Below, one piece after another: positions 32,334 through 43,942 of a DNA stretch of 64,000 nucleotides. Each line of letters begins with the position of its first letter. Within the stretch, counting starts at the first letter, position 1. Origin of the DNA: DATMER01 sp035556715 (GTDB lineage Bacteria; Acidobacteriota; Thermoanaerobaculia; Multivoradales; UBA5704); assembly GCA_035556715.1 (NCBI GenBank), contig DATMER010000050.1, positions 62,001 through 126,000 of the forward strand, given 5' to 3'. The notes below the pieces were generated by a model. It saw only the letters and a program-made list of their open reading frames with translations, did no database searches and was not told the origin of the DNA. The translations under genes and the position numbers were made by a program.

Positions 32334-35021
32334 TCACTTCAACCCCACAGCCTTCTTCATGGCCGCCGTGATCGACTGATGCTCTTTCAAGAAGTCTGCC
32401 CACGGGTCGGCTTCGAGGCTCTCGAGCCTTTCAGGGAGGTTCCGGACGGTGTAGGTGTTGGCCCGCACATCGGTTTCCAGCTCTTCCCAGAAGAGGGGGG
32501 TGGAGACCGGCGCTCCGGGGCGGGCGCGGGTGGAGTAGGCCGCGATGGAGGTGGCGCCACGGCCGTTGCGCAGGTAGTCGATGAAGATCTTGCCCTTGCG
32601 GCTGGCCTTGGGGAGCTTGGAGGTGTAGCGGGTCGGTTCTTCGGCCACGATGCTCTCGACCACGGCCTTGGTGAAGGCCTTGACCTCGTCCCACTCTCCG
32701 CGCCGGGTGATGGGCATGCAGACGTGGAGCCCCTTGCCGCCGGTGGTCTTGAGGAAGGTGCGCAATCCGAGCCCCTCCAGCCGCTCGCGCACCTTGAGGG
32801 TCCCCTCCACCACCCGCTCCCAGGAGAGGCCTTCGTCGGGGTCGAGGTCGAAGACGATGTAGTCGGGCTTCTCGATCGCGTCCACGTGCGAGCCCCAGAT
32901 GTGGAGCTCCAGCACGCCCATCTGCACCAGGGAGATCAGGCCGGTCGGCGAGTCCAAGGCGCCATAGGGGACGGCGCCGCCGCCCTCTTCCACCTGGACT
33001 CTCTTGATAGAGGAGGGAAACTGTTCGTTGACGTGCTTCTGGTAGAAGCACTGCTTCCCCTGCCCCGAGGGGCAGCGCACCAGGGTCAGCGGCCGGTTTT
33101 CGAGATGGGGGAGGATCCAGGCCTGGATCCGCTCGTAGAAGAGGGCCAGCTCGCGCTTGGTGAGCCCCTGCTCGGGATAGAGGACCCGGTCGGGGTTGGT
33201 GATCTTGACCCCGGCGATCTCGGTGATGTCCCCGGGGTCCTTCGCGGGCCCGAGAGGAGGGATGTCCCCTTTCTTTGCCTTCTTGGATGCGGGCTTCTTC
33301 ACGGCCTTCTTCGCAGTCTTGGCAGTCTTCGCCGCAAGCGTCCGCGGGGCAGAGGCCTTCTTCTCTGCTTTCTCGATCTTTTCGGTGGGCTGTTCGACCT
33401 CCCGCACCACCTCGTCCGGGCTCTTGTCCTCGCGCAGCCCCTGGAACGTAGGATGGCGGAGGATGCCGTCCTCGGTCCACTCGGTGAAGGCGACTTCGGC
33501 CACCAGCTTGGGCTCGACCCAGTGGCTGCGCCGGGCCTCGGCGCCCCGGGGAGCCTTCTTGAAGGCCGGGGTCTTGCGCTCCAGCTTGGCTAGCCGCTTG
33601 CGCAGGTCGACCAGGGTGCGGGTATTGAACCCGGTTCCGACCTTGCCGGCGAAGACCAGCTCGCCGCCTTCGTTGACGGCGAGGAGGAGAGCGCCGAACC
33701 CGGTGCGGGAGCCTTCGGGATCGGTGAAGCCCACGATCACCATCTCCTGCCGCTTGAGGCACTTGACCTTGAGCCAGTCCTTGCTGCGGCCGGACTGGTA
33801 GGGGAGGTCGGCCCGCTTGGAGATCATCCCCTCCAGGGCGTAGCTGCAGGCGTGGCGATAGAACTCGTCCCCGGCCCCGAGGACGTGGTCGCTGAAGCGG
33901 ATCGTGCCCTCGGCCGGCTGGTTCGCCAGAAGAGCCGAGAGCGCCTCCTTCCTCTGCAGGAGCGGGACCGGGCGGATGTCGTAGCCATCCAGGTGGAGGA
34001 GGTCGAAGGCGAAGAAGACGAGGTTCTCCCCTCCTTCGCCGAGCGCGTTCTGCAGGGCCTGGAAGCTGGTGGTCCCATTGGGCAGGAGGACCGCGGCCTC
34101 GCCGTCGAGGAGCGCCTCTTTCGCCGGAAGAGCCGCGATGGCCTCGGCAATGGGGCCGAAGCGGTCGGTCCAGTCCTTGCCGTTGCGGGTGATGATGCGG
34201 ACCTTCCCATCCTTGAGCTCGCAGAGGACCCGGTAGCCATCGAACTTGAGCTCGTGAACCCACTCCGTGCCGCGGGGAGGGTCCGAGACCAGGGTGGCGA
34301 GCTGGGGCGCGGCCTTCGCCGGAAGCTTCGCCTTGCGAGCTCCGGGCAGGGTCGAGAGATCAAAAGCAGATGGCTTGGGGGCAGCCTTCTTCGCGGCCGG
34401 CTTCTTCTTGGTGGAGACCTTCTCCTCGCGGTTCGACTGCCAGACGCGGTCGGGGTTGGCGGCGATCTCCTCCAGGGTCAGGCCGGTGGTGACGCTCGCC
34501 GAGTACTCCTGGACGACGGCATCCCCGCTGCCCGGCACGGCAAACTCGTCGTTGTCCTTGAACAGGAGCCAGTTCTCCTTGTCCTCGCCCGCTCTGTCAC
34601 CGTGCAGGCGCACTAGGTGCCAGCCGCCGTGGAGCTTCTCGCCTTCGAGGCGGAACTTGATATGGCCCTTGCGGTAGGCCTTGACCGGATCGCCTTCAGG
34701 ATCCCAGGTACCGCGGTCCCAGAGCAGGACAGTGCCGCCGCCGTACTGCCCCTTGGGGATGATTCCCTCGAAGCCGCCGTAGTCGAGTGGGTGGTCCTCG
34801 ACGTGGACCGCCAACCGCTTCTCGCCGGGGTCGAGGCTCGGACCCTTGGGCACGGCCCAGGAGCGGAGGACCCCCTCCATCTCCAGGCGAAAGTCGTAGT
34901 GGAGACGGGTGGCCGCGTGCTTCTGGATGACGAACGAGTTGCCTTTGGCGGCGGCGACCTTGCCCGCGGGCTCGGGGGTCTTCTTGAAGTCGCGCTTGCG
35001 CTTGTATTCCTGGAGTGCCAT
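32334..35021 (-). CDS. ligD: ATP-dependent DNA ligase D (NHEJ), PE-ligase-polymerase
   Basis: 895 aa. Domain order: 3'-phosphoesterase (about 1-180, 'FVIQKHAATRLHYDFRLEM', 'VEDHPLDYGGFEGIIPKGQ'); ATP-dependent ligase (about 240-540) with the adenylated Lys259 in 'ELKFDGYRV'; Lys/Ala-rich linker (about 545-590); and primase-polymerase (about 600-895, 'LTLVRCPSGQGKQCFYQKH', 'DYIVFDLDPDEGLSWERV', 'YSTRARPGAPVSTPLFW'). It repairs double-strand breaks together with Ku, whose gene is 6 bp upstream. All three activities look intact. The PE-first order is one of several known LigD layouts. Confidence 0.95.
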   Translation of the reverse strand: MALQEYKRKRDFKKTPEPAGKVAAAKGNSFVIQKHAATRLHYDFRLEMEGVLRSWAVPKGPSLDPGEKRLAVHVEDHPLDYGGFEGIIPKGQYGGGTVLLWDRGTWDPEGDPVKAYRKGHIKFRLEGEKLHGGWHLVRLHGDRAGEDKENWLLFKDNDEFAVPGSGDAVVQEYSASVTTGLTLEEIAANPDRVWQSNREEKVSTKKKPAAKKAAPKPSAFDLSTLPGARKAKLPAKAAPQLATLVSDPPRGTEWVHELKFDGYRVLCELKDGKVRIITRNGKDWTDRFGPIAEAIAALPAKEALLDGEAAVLLPNGTTSFQALQNALGEGGENLVFFAFDLLHLDGYDIRPVPLLQRKEALSALLANQPAEGTIRFSDHVLGAGDEFYRHACSYALEGMISKRADLPYQSGRSKDWLKVKCLKRQEMVIVGFTDPEGSRTGFGALLLAVNEGGELVFAGKVGTGFNTRTLVDLRKRLAKLERKTPAFKKAPRGAEARRSHWVEPKLVAEVAFTEWTEDGILRHPTFQGLREDKSPDEVVREVEQPTEKIEKAEKKASAPRTLAAKTAKTAKKAVKKPASKKAKKGDIPPLGPAKDPGDITEIAGVKITNPDRVLYPEQGLTKRELALFYERIQAWILPHLENRPLTLVRCPSGQGKQCFYQKHVNEQFPSSIKRVQVEEGGGAVPYGALDSPTGLISLVQMGVLELHIWGSHVDAIEKPDYIVFDLDPDEGLSWERVVEGTLKVRERLEGLGLRTFLKTTGGKGLHVCMPITRRGEWDEVKAFTKAVVESIVAEEPTRYTSKLPKASRKGKIFIDYLRNGRGATSIAAYSTRARPGAPVSTPLFWEELETDVRANTYTVRNLPERLESLEADPWADFLKEHQSITAAMKKAVGLK

Positions 35022-35027
35022 GGGAGA

Positions 35028-35933
35028 TCAGGCGCTCTTCTTGGCCGGACGCCTGGAAGCGGTCTTCCTCGCCGCCTTCCTGGCCGCCTTCTTGGCCGGC
35101 TTGCGGGCAGTCTTCTTGGCCGCGGATTTCTTCGCTCCTCCCGGACGCTCCTCGACGCTCCTCTTGAGCAGGGCCATGAGGTCCACGACCTGGCCACGCT
35201 CCGGCTTTTTCGCCTCGGGCGGCGCCTCGGGCGACTCTTCGAGCTGTCCGGCCTCGACCCGCTCCTTGATCAGCTTCTTGAGGTCCTTGTAGTAGTCGTC
35301 GCGGTACTTCTCGGGGTCCCAATCGGAGACCATGCCTTCGACCAGGCGCTCGGCCATGTCGAGCTCCCGCTCCGAGACCCCCTCCTTGCCCGAGGGGAGG
35401 TCGAGCTCTTTCGGGTCCCGCAGCTCGTGGGCGAAGCGGAGGATGTTGAGCACGATCACCTCGTCCTGGGCCATGACCGCGGCCAGGTACTGCTTGGTGC
35501 GGATCACCACCTTGGAGATGCCGACCTTCTTGGTGCGGCGCAGGGTCTCGCGCAGGAGGGCGTAGCTCTTGGCCCCCCTCTTGTCCGGGGCCAGGTAGTA
35601 GGGCTTGTCGAAGAAGACCGGACCGATCTCTTCGGCGTCGACGAAATCGAGAATGTCGACGGTCTGGGTCTTCTCGGGGCTGGCGCGCTGGAGGTCCTCG
35701 TCGGAGAGCACGACGTGCTTGCCCCCCTCGATCTCATAGCCGCGGACGGTCTCGTCCCAGGGCACCTCCCGGCCGGTCTCCTCGTTGACGCGCTTGTACT
35801 TGACCCGCGCCATGTTCCGCCGGTCCAGCAGGTGGAAGCTCACGGTCTCCTCCCGTTTCTCCGCCGAGTAGAGCCCCACAGGGATGTTGACGAGGCCGAA
35901 CGTGATGCTCCCTTTCCAGATCGATCGCGCCAT
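35028..35933 (-). CDS. ku: bacterial Ku protein
   Basis: 301 aa from ATG at 35933 ('MARSIWKGSITFGLVNIPVG'), the canonical bacterial Ku start; the upstream frame extension is non-homologous. The core contains 'YYLAPDKRGAKSYALLRETL' and 'KSYALLRETLRRTKKVGISK', the ring-forming domain that binds DNA ends. The last 45 residues are an extreme Lys/Ala/Arg tail ('KKSAAKKTARKPAKKAARKA'), similar to histone-H1-like tails known to strengthen DNA binding in some Ku proteins. It is co-transcribed with ligD (6 bp gap) and divergent from fdhD, sharing an 85-bp promoter region. Confidence 0.96.
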   Translation of the reverse strand: MARSIWKGSITFGLVNIPVGLYSAEKREETVSFHLLDRRNMARVKYKRVNEETGREVPWDETVRGYEIEGGKHVVLSDEDLQRASPEKTQTVDILDFVDAEEIGPVFFDKPYYLAPDKRGAKSYALLRETLRRTKKVGISKVVIRTKQYLAAVMAQDEVIVLNILRFAHELRDPKELDLPSGKEGVSERELDMAERLVEGMVSDWDPEKYRDDYYKDLKKLIKERVEAGQLEESPEAPPEAKKPERGQVVDLMALLKRSVEERPGGAKKSAAKKTARKPAKKAARKAARKTASRRPAKKSA

Positions 35934-36018
35934 ATAACCTCCGGGTGGCCGGGGAACGCAAGATGTATGCCGATTGGAGATGATTCCGCTCCACGTCCTC
36001 CTGTGAGAATCTAGGCGC

Positions 36019-36861
36019 ATGCCGCCGCAGCCCAGGACAGGAAAGACAGGGACCGAGGTCTGGAGGTTCGAGCGGGGCCGGGGCGAGGCCCGCCCCGACA
36101 ACGTCGCCACCGAGGAACCGCTGGAGATCCGCCTCCTCTGGGAGGGGGGAGAGCGCACGGTCGCGGTGACCATGCGCACCCCGGGAAACGACGAGGAGCT
36201 GGCCGCGGGCTTCCTCTACGCCGAAGGGGTGGTGGACCGGCGCGAGCGCATCCTCGCCCTCCGCCACGTGACCGACTCCGGGGAGACGGAGCCCAATATC
36301 ATCGAAGTCGAGCTGGGGGAGGGGCCGGACCCCAACCTGCCCACCCTGGAGCGGCATTTCTTCTCCAACAGCTCGTGCGGAGTCTGCGGCAAGGCCGGGC
36401 TGGCCGCGCTCCAGCTTCGCGTCACGAGCGGTGCAGGCCGCCTGCCGCCGGGGCCGGAGGTAGCTCCCGAGATCCTCTCCTCCCTGCCGGACCGGCTCCG
36501 CGAGGCCCAGGGGATCTTCGAGGCGACCGGCGGGCTCCACGCCGCGGCGCTTTTCGACACTTCCGGCGGGCTGCTCGCCCTGCGCGAGGACGTGGGTCGG
36601 CACAACGCCCTGGACAAGCTCTTCGGCTGGGCCTTCCTCCAGGGGCTCCTCCCCCTCCACGACCACCTGGTGCTGGTCAGCGGCCGGTCCAGCTACGAGA
36701 TCCTCCAGAAGTGCCTGGTGGCGGGGGTCCCGATCCTCTGCGCGGTGTCCGCGCCGAGCAGTCTCGCCGTCGAGCTGGCCACCCGCTTCGGCATCACTCT
36801 GGTCGGTTTTCTCCGCGGCGACCGCTTCAACGTCTACAGCGGGATCGAGCGGATCTCGTAA
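36019..36861 (+). CDS. fdhD: formate dehydrogenase accessory sulfurtransferase FdhD
   Basis: 280 aa. The family features are the 'SCGVCGKAGLAAL' CxxC loop that relays sulfur to the molybdenum cofactor, 'TPGNDEELAAGFLYAEG', 'GGLHAAALFDTSGGLLALRE' and 'DVGRHNALDKLFGWA'. It hands sulfur from a cysteine desulfurase to the Mo/W-bisMGD cofactor of formate dehydrogenases. No formate dehydrogenase is encoded in the window. The length is typical and the motifs are complete. No gene is seen in 36862-37069. Confidence 0.93.
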   Translation: MPPQPRTGKTGTEVWRFERGRGEARPDNVATEEPLEIRLLWEGGERTVAVTMRTPGNDEELAAGFLYAEGVVDRRERILALRHVTDSGETEPNIIEVELGEGPDPNLPTLERHFFSNSSCGVCGKAGLAALQLRVTSGAGRLPPGPEVAPEILSSLPDRLREAQGIFEATGGLHAAALFDTSGGLLALREDVGRHNALDKLFGWAFLQGLLPLHDHLVLVSGRSSYEILQKCLVAGVPILCAVSAPSSLAVELATRFGITLVGFLRGDRFNVYSGIERIS

Positions 36862-37069
36862 ATCTTGCAAGCCCGGACCGGGCCGTCCCCTGGAGAGCAT
36901 CCGTGGCATGGAAGCTGCAATTTCACCGGGTGTGCTCGCCTCCAAAGCGGGCGCAGCCGAGACAGGCCTCAAGGGGCTTTCGCGGCCCTCCCTGAACGGG
37001 GGAGGCGTCCTGATTCGAAACGATCAGTGCGTCTCCCCTCTTTTTCGAATCTCCAAACGGGAGCCGACC

Positions 37070-37660
37070 ATGAAGACGAAGACCTTTCCTCTAGCGTTGG
37101 CACTCTGGCTGGTCCTCACGGGCGGCCTTTTGACCGGATGCGATCGCGACGGGCGCGAGGCGGTGGATGCGGAGCGCGACGCGCAGGGAAACACCGAGAT
37201 CCACATCGACGGCGATGAGGTCGAGCGCGAGCTCGACCAGGCGGGGGAGCGGGTGGAGCGCGGGCTCGACCAGGCCGGCGAGCAGCTCGAGCAGGCCGGG
37301 GACCAGGTGGCGAAGGGGGCGGAGCAGTTCGCGGAGGGCGCCGAGCAGGTCGGCGCCGCCATCGAGCGCGGGGCCGCGCAGGTCGAAAAGCAGGTCGGTC
37401 CGATCCTGGACGACGCGAGCATCACCGCCCGGGTCAAGGCCAAGCTGATCGCGGACCCCGAGATCAACTCCTTCCACATCGACGTGGACACCGTGGACGG
37501 CCGCGTGGCCCTCAACGGCAAGGTCTCCTCGGCCGAGCAGCGCGCCGAGGCCGAGGACCTGGCCCGCGGCACCCAGGGCGTGCGGCAGGTCGTGAACCTG
37601 ATCCAGATCGCGGGCCAGGACGTGCCGCTGCAGGTGCCTCCCGCGGGATCGTCCCAGTAA
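37070..37660 (+). CDS. BON-domain lipoprotein with Ala/Glu-rich coiled region
   Basis: 196 aa from ATG at 37070. The lipobox is 'LVLTGGLLTGC' (Cys about 21). Residues 45-115 are repeats of the kind 'VERELDQAGERVERGLDQA', an amphipathic helix likely to form a coiled coil. Residues about 118-185 form a BON domain ('DASITARVKAKLIADPEINS', 'VDTVDGRVALNGKVSSAEQ'), a fold that binds membrane surfaces and peptidoglycan in OsmY-like proteins. It is probably an envelope-stress protein on the outer membrane's inner face. Confidence 0.82.
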   Translation: MKTKTFPLALALWLVLTGGLLTGCDRDGREAVDAERDAQGNTEIHIDGDEVERELDQAGERVERGLDQAGEQLEQAGDQVAKGAEQFAEGAEQVGAAIERGAAQVEKQVGPILDDASITARVKAKLIADPEINSFHIDVDTVDGRVALNGKVSSAEQRAEAEDLARGTQGVRQVVNLIQIAGQDVPLQVPPAGSSQ

Positions 37661-37730
37661 GCGGAAAAAGGACCAAAGGACTCAAAGGACAGCAAGGACC
37701 TGGCCGCGGTATGCTCACGCGGCCAAGTCC

Positions 37731-38336
37731 ATGAACGCCTATATCGAAAGCTTCCTGCCGCTCTTCGTGGCGATCAACGCGCTCGGGGTCATCCCGATCT
37801 ACCTCGCGGTGACCGAAGGGCTGACCCCCACGGAGCGCCGCAAGCTGACCCTCCAGGCGGTGGTGACCGCGTCGCTGGTCGCGGTGCTGGTCCTCTTCGC
37901 CGGCCAGCTCATCTTCTCCCTGCTCGGGATCACGGTGAACGACCTGCGGGTCGGCGGCGGCCTGATCCTCCTGGTGCTCAGCACCTCGAACCTGATCTTT
38001 GGAGACTTCCGGCGGAGGGACCCGCGTCAGGATGTCGATGAGGCGGAGGGCGCGTCGGTGGGGGTGGTGCCGCTCGGTATTCCTCTGATCATCGGCCCCG
38101 CGGCCATCACATCCGTCCTGGTCTCGCGGGAGGCCTTCGGCTACCTGCCAACGCTGACCTCGCTGGTGCTGAACATGGTGATCGTCTTCCTGACGCTCGC
38201 GTTCAGCCCCTGGCTCGGCCGGATCATGGGGACGGCGGTGAGCCGCGCCGTGGGCAAGGTGGCGAGCCTCTTCCTCGCGGCCATCTCCGTGGCGTTGATC
38301 CGCGCGGGGATCGTGGGGATGATCCAGGCGCTGTAG
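37731..38336 (+). CDS. MarC/NAAT-family membrane protein
   Basis: 201 aa with six hydrophobic segments. The start 'FLPLFVAINALGVIPIYLAV' and the centre 'GVVPLGIPLIIGPAAITSVL' are the two most recognisable MarC blocks. Proteins of this family are inner-membrane transporters of uncertain substrate (amino acids in some archaea). It is followed directly by REP-like element E3. Confidence 0.88.
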   Translation: MNAYIESFLPLFVAINALGVIPIYLAVTEGLTPTERRKLTLQAVVTASLVAVLVLFAGQLIFSLLGITVNDLRVGGGLILLVLSTSNLIFGDFRRRDPRQDVDEAEGASVGVVPLGIPLIIGPAAITSVLVSREAFGYLPTLTSLVLNMVIVFLTLAFSPWLGRIMGTAVSRAVGKVASLFLAAISVALIRAGIVGMIQAL

Positions 38337-38506
38337 GCCCTCACCCCCCAACCCCCTCTCCCGGTCCCCCGAACACACCCGCCCCGGGAGAGGGGGAGAC
38401 TTGCTTCGAGTTAGTTGTTTTCTTAGACGGGAGGTGGCGCCCCTTTACCGGGGCGGGTGTGCTTGGGAGGAGCGGGAGAGGGGACGGGGGTGAGGGCTCC
38501 GGATAA
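38337..38506. repeat. REP-like GC palindrome cluster E3
   Basis: Starts CCCTCACCCCCCAACCCCCT right after the marC stop and ends GGGGACGGGGGTGAGGG, the same inverted ends as E1. Inner stems are CCCGCCCCGG near 38379 against CCGGGGCGGG near 38448, the latter reading into CTTTACCGGGGCGGGTGTG. A short AT-rich loop (TTAGTTGTTTTCTTAG) lies in the middle. It separates two genes on the same strand and may act as a transcript-stabilising structure or a terminator. Confidence 0.8.
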
Positions 38507-38515
38507 GATGGCCGC

Positions 38516-39415
38516 ATGGTGCGGGCTCTCGTCTTTTGTCTTCTGCTTCTGCCGGCCCTCGCCGCGGCCCAACGCCCCCCCGAGCTGATCATCCAGGCGC
38601 CTCCCTCCCTGGAGCGGGCGGCGTCCCGCGTGCGGTCGATCGACACCAGCCGGTTGCTGGAGACCATGCGCCTGGTCGGCCTGAAGGATCCGGGCCCTCC
38701 GATCCAGGTCTTCCTTGGACCGGAAGGGTCCGACCTGGCCCAGGTTCCGCCCTGGGTGTCGGGCTATGCCTTCGGCGACGAGGGGGTGATCGTGCTCCTC
38801 CCGGCGCGGACGCCTTCCTATCCGGACTCGTCCCTCGAAGAGCTTCTCCGGCACGAGGTGGCGCATGTGCTCGTGGCCCGGGCCGCGGGTGGACGGCCCC
38901 TGCCTCGCTGGTTCCACGAGGGGCTGGCCATGATCGCCGGACTGAGCTGGGGGCTCGACGACCGCTCTCAGCTCACCCTCGCGATGATCGGGGACCGCGA
39001 GGTCTCGCTGGAGAGGCTCGAGAGGGCGTTCGCCGGAGGGCAGGGGGAGGTCCACGGCGCCTATGCGATCGCCGGCGCCTTCGCCAACGACCTGCTCCGC
39101 CGGCATGGCGACGACGTGGCCGGCCGCATCCTCGCCAACGTGGGCCAGGGGCTTTCGTTCGAGGAGGCCTTCCTGCGCGCCACCGGGATCTCGCTCGCCG
39201 ATGCCGAGCGCGCTTTCTGGCGGCGGCAGACCTTCTGGTACCGCTGGGTTCCGGTGCTGACCAGCTCGGTCACGCTCTGGCTCCTGATCACGCTGCTGGC
39301 GATCTGGGCGATGGGCAAGAGGAGGGCCCGGGACGCGGCCCTGCGCAGGATTTGGGAGGAGGAGGAAGAAAGGCGGCTCGCCGAGTCTCAGGACACCGGC
39401 GAGCCAATCAACTGA
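38516..39415 (+). CDS. membrane-anchored gluzincin (peptidase MA-like)
   Basis: 299 aa. A signal peptide ('VRALVFCLLLLPALAAAQ') leads to a zinc-peptidase domain with 'LLRHEVAHVLVARA' (HExxH) and a downstream 'PRWFHEGLAMIAG' whose Glu would be the third zinc ligand. A C-terminal TM helix ('VTLWLLITLLAIWAMG') and a charged cytosolic tail end the protein. The active site would face the periplasm. The family is seen widely in Acidobacteriota and delta-proteobacteria without known substrate. The gene is convergent with the metalloprotease gene at 39419, 3 bp away. Confidence 0.8.
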   Translation: MVRALVFCLLLLPALAAAQRPPELIIQAPPSLERAASRVRSIDTSRLLETMRLVGLKDPGPPIQVFLGPEGSDLAQVPPWVSGYAFGDEGVIVLLPARTPSYPDSSLEELLRHEVAHVLVARAAGGRPLPRWFHEGLAMIAGLSWGLDDRSQLTLAMIGDREVSLERLERAFAGGQGEVHGAYAIAGAFANDLLRRHGDDVAGRILANVGQGLSFEEAFLRATGISLADAERAFWRRQTFWYRWVPVLTSSVTLWLLITLLAIWAMGKRRARDAALRRIWEEEEERRLAESQDTGEPIN

Positions 39416-39418
39416 GGA

Positions 39419-41449
39419 CTACAGGAAGTAGCCGCTGACGTCGAGCACGAGGTGCGTGCTGCCCGCCGCGCTGTTCTGCACGCCGAGCCTTGCGGCCCCG
39501 TCCGTCGACAGCATCAGGAGGGCGTTGTTGGCCCGGTTCTTCCCGGGGGTGAAGTTGATCGTGCTGGTCCCCAGGGGGAACGCGTTGCCGGGGAACATCT
39601 GGAGGAAGCCGGGAGCGCCCGGAGTGACGGTCGTGACGTTCACCACGACCGCCCTGGCTCCCATCGGCACGCCGCAGGCGCCGCCGATCGTGAAGGTCCG
39701 GACCTGGGATGCGGACAGGGCCGGCGCGTGGGTGCTGCGCGTGTCGATCACCCGGCAGGGATTCAAGGTGTAGAAGTCCGAGAGAGCGGCCGGCGGCGCG
39801 TAGAAGAAGCCGTCGTTGAGGGTCGTGCTCTGGCCGCTCGGATGGTTCATGACCACCACTGCCACCTTGCCCGTGGCCTTGGCCGGGGTGCGGACGGTGA
39901 TGCGGGTGGGGCTCACCACGCTCACCGAGGTGCCCTGGGTACCGCCGAAGGTCACCGTGGCTCCGGCCTGGAAGCCGGTGCCCGTGAGAGTGACCAGGGT
40001 GCCGCCCGCGGTCGTGCCCGACTTCGGATTCACCGCGGTGACGATCGGCGGGGGAGAGGGCAGGCTCGCCGGGAAGATGCAGGAGCCGACCCGGGCGTTG
40101 ATCCGGGACGCCAGCAGGGCGATCGAGGTCGGGTGGAAGACCCGGGAGGAGGAGCAGCCCGCCAGCCCCGAGAGGTGGCAGTAGCTCATCAGCGTGCCGG
40201 TCACGTTGGGCACACCGTTGATCGTCTGCGATCCCGGGCAGCTCCTGGCGCCCGCGTAGCACCCGCCCTCGCCGTTGTAGCAGGTGTCGACCGGCGGGCT
40301 GTAGCAGTGGGTGTGCGGCGAGCCGAAGTTGTGGCCGAGCTCGTGCGCCACCACCAGCACGTCATGGGCCGCGGTCGAGCCCGAGAACTTGAAGACCTGG
40401 GTGAAGCTGTAGCCGTGGGTCTTGCTGCACAGCGTGCTGACCCAGGCGACGCCCGAGGACGAGTTGGTGGACAACTGCTTGCCGGACAGCATCATGGAGA
40501 GCGCCCGGGTCACGTTGTTGTGGTTGGCGCTCCAGTAGCTCGTGAACTCGTTGAGCTTGTCCACCGTCGAATGGGCGACCGTGGTCGTGTACGGGTCAGC
40601 GGTGGTCGAGGGCCGCAGGAACGTGGTCCCCTGCACGAGGCGGATCAGCACGTCCCGCTCGTAGATGACGTTCATCGCGGCGAACAGCTCCGCCAGGTAG
40701 TTCGTGGCCGTGGTGGTGTTGTTGCCGAACTTGAGCGACATGAGCTCGTTGTCGGTCTCCACGGCGATGGTGGCGGTGTGGAGGCTGGTGATCGCCGCCG
40801 TCGCGACCCCCAAGTCGGCCGTCTCCTGGGCCGTCTCCTCCGCCATCATCTGCTGGACAAACTCGGGAAGGGCGCTCTGCTCCTGGTCGCACTTGGCCTG
40901 GGTCTCGACCGCCTCAGCCTGCGCGTCGTCCAGGAAGACGTCCGGAGGGGCGACCATGTGGCGGCGCGAGCCCTGCGCGGTGCTTTCCATCGGACGGAGC
41001 TCGTGGATGCCCTCGGCGGTCAGGGAGAAGCCGCGGATCGTGCTGTCGGAAGGATCGATCGAGACCAGCACCCGGGTGTCGTCCTCCCCGGAGGCCGGAC
41101 CCCAGAGGAAGACCCGGCGGGAGCGCGGGACCTCCCTCTGACCCTTCCCCTCGACCACGAAGATCTTCGCGTCGGGAGCGTAGACCTCGCGGCGGGTGAG
41201 ACGGACCTCGGCGCGGCGGTCCGGCGCGACCGGCCAGTCGGCGACCGTCACGGTCTCCTCGGGCTCGACGCTCAACAGCAAGGGAGCCAGATCGGCGCTG
41301 AAGCCGACGATCTCCGCCTTCTTCTCCGTCCCGGGGGTGGTGATCAGCTCGCCCGGAGCGGCTGCCCGGATCGGGAGCCTCTCGGCTGCCAGCAATGGGG
41401 ACGCGAAGAGGAGGACCGCCAGGAAGCTCGAGCGTCGAAGTGGCATCAT
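39419..41449 (-). CDS. secreted reprolysin-like zinc metalloprotease with IPT/TIG and C-terminal beta module
   Basis: 676 aa from ATG at 41449, chosen for the signal peptide 'MMPLRRSSFLAVLLFASPLL' and the GGAGAG ribosome site nine bases upstream. The propeptide-like region is followed by a metzincin catalytic domain with 'VVAHELGHNFGSPHTHC' (HExxHxxGxxH) and many Cys pairs. An IPT/TIG domain ('TAVNPKSGTTAGGTLVTLTG') follows. The C-terminal ~120 residues begin 'DFYTLNPCRVIDTRSTH' and end 'LVLDVSGYFL', a module found on many secreted proteins of Acidobacteriota-like genomes. Probably an extracellular protease; the C-terminal module may serve surface attachment. Monocistronic. Confidence 0.85.
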   Translation of the reverse strand: MMPLRRSSFLAVLLFASPLLAAERLPIRAAAPGELITTPGTEKKAEIVGFSADLAPLLLSVEPEETVTVADWPVAPDRRAEVRLTRREVYAPDAKIFVVEGKGQREVPRSRRVFLWGPASGEDDTRVLVSIDPSDSTIRGFSLTAEGIHELRPMESTAQGSRRHMVAPPDVFLDDAQAEAVETQAKCDQEQSALPEFVQQMMAEETAQETADLGVATAAITSLHTATIAVETDNELMSLKFGNNTTTATNYLAELFAAMNVIYERDVLIRLVQGTTFLRPSTTADPYTTTVAHSTVDKLNEFTSYWSANHNNVTRALSMMLSGKQLSTNSSSGVAWVSTLCSKTHGYSFTQVFKFSGSTAAHDVLVVAHELGHNFGSPHTHCYSPPVDTCYNGEGGCYAGARSCPGSQTINGVPNVTGTLMSYCHLSGLAGCSSSRVFHPTSIALLASRINARVGSCIFPASLPSPPPIVTAVNPKSGTTAGGTLVTLTGTGFQAGATVTFGGTQGTSVSVVSPTRITVRTPAKATGKVAVVVMNHPSGQSTTLNDGFFYAPPAALSDFYTLNPCRVIDTRSTHAPALSASQVRTFTIGGACGVPMGARAVVVNVTTVTPGAPGFLQMFPGNAFPLGTSTINFTPGKNRANNALLMLSTDGAARLGVQNSAAGSTHLVLDVSGYFL

Positions 41450-41627
41450 GCGAGGACTCTCCATGGAAATTGACCCATGCTCACCCGTCAATACGTTGAT
41501 CCACTTGGAGAACACCCTGCTGGCCGACAAACTTCCCGTGGCTCGATCCAGGGGGAAAGGCACGGGACGTGCCAGTCCTAAGTGATTGAAAACGTGGAGC
41601 TTGAATGGGGAGGGAGGACAGTTTGTG

Positions 41628-41651
41628 TCCACCCGGAGACAGAAATTGTCA
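41628..41651 (-). terminator. two tandem small stem-loops after clpA
   Basis: On the minus strand, just beyond the clpA stop, GACA-ATTTC-TGTC is followed by GGACA-CAAAC-TGTCC. These are two hairpins with the same GACA/TGTC stem, spaced eight bases apart. They may be a weak terminator or the remnant of a mobile-element end. The rest of 41450-41655 shows no gene. Confidence 0.4.
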
Positions 41652-41655
41652 GACG

Positions 41656-43917
<2,262 letters not shown>

Positions 43918-43942
43918 GGGTTCGTTGGCTGCAATCGTTGGC

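Noticed and set aside
41600..41655. Insertion-sequence end downstream of clpA
   Set aside because: The GACA/TGTC hairpins recall transposon ends, but there is no partner end, target duplication or transposase, so it is listed only as stem-loops.
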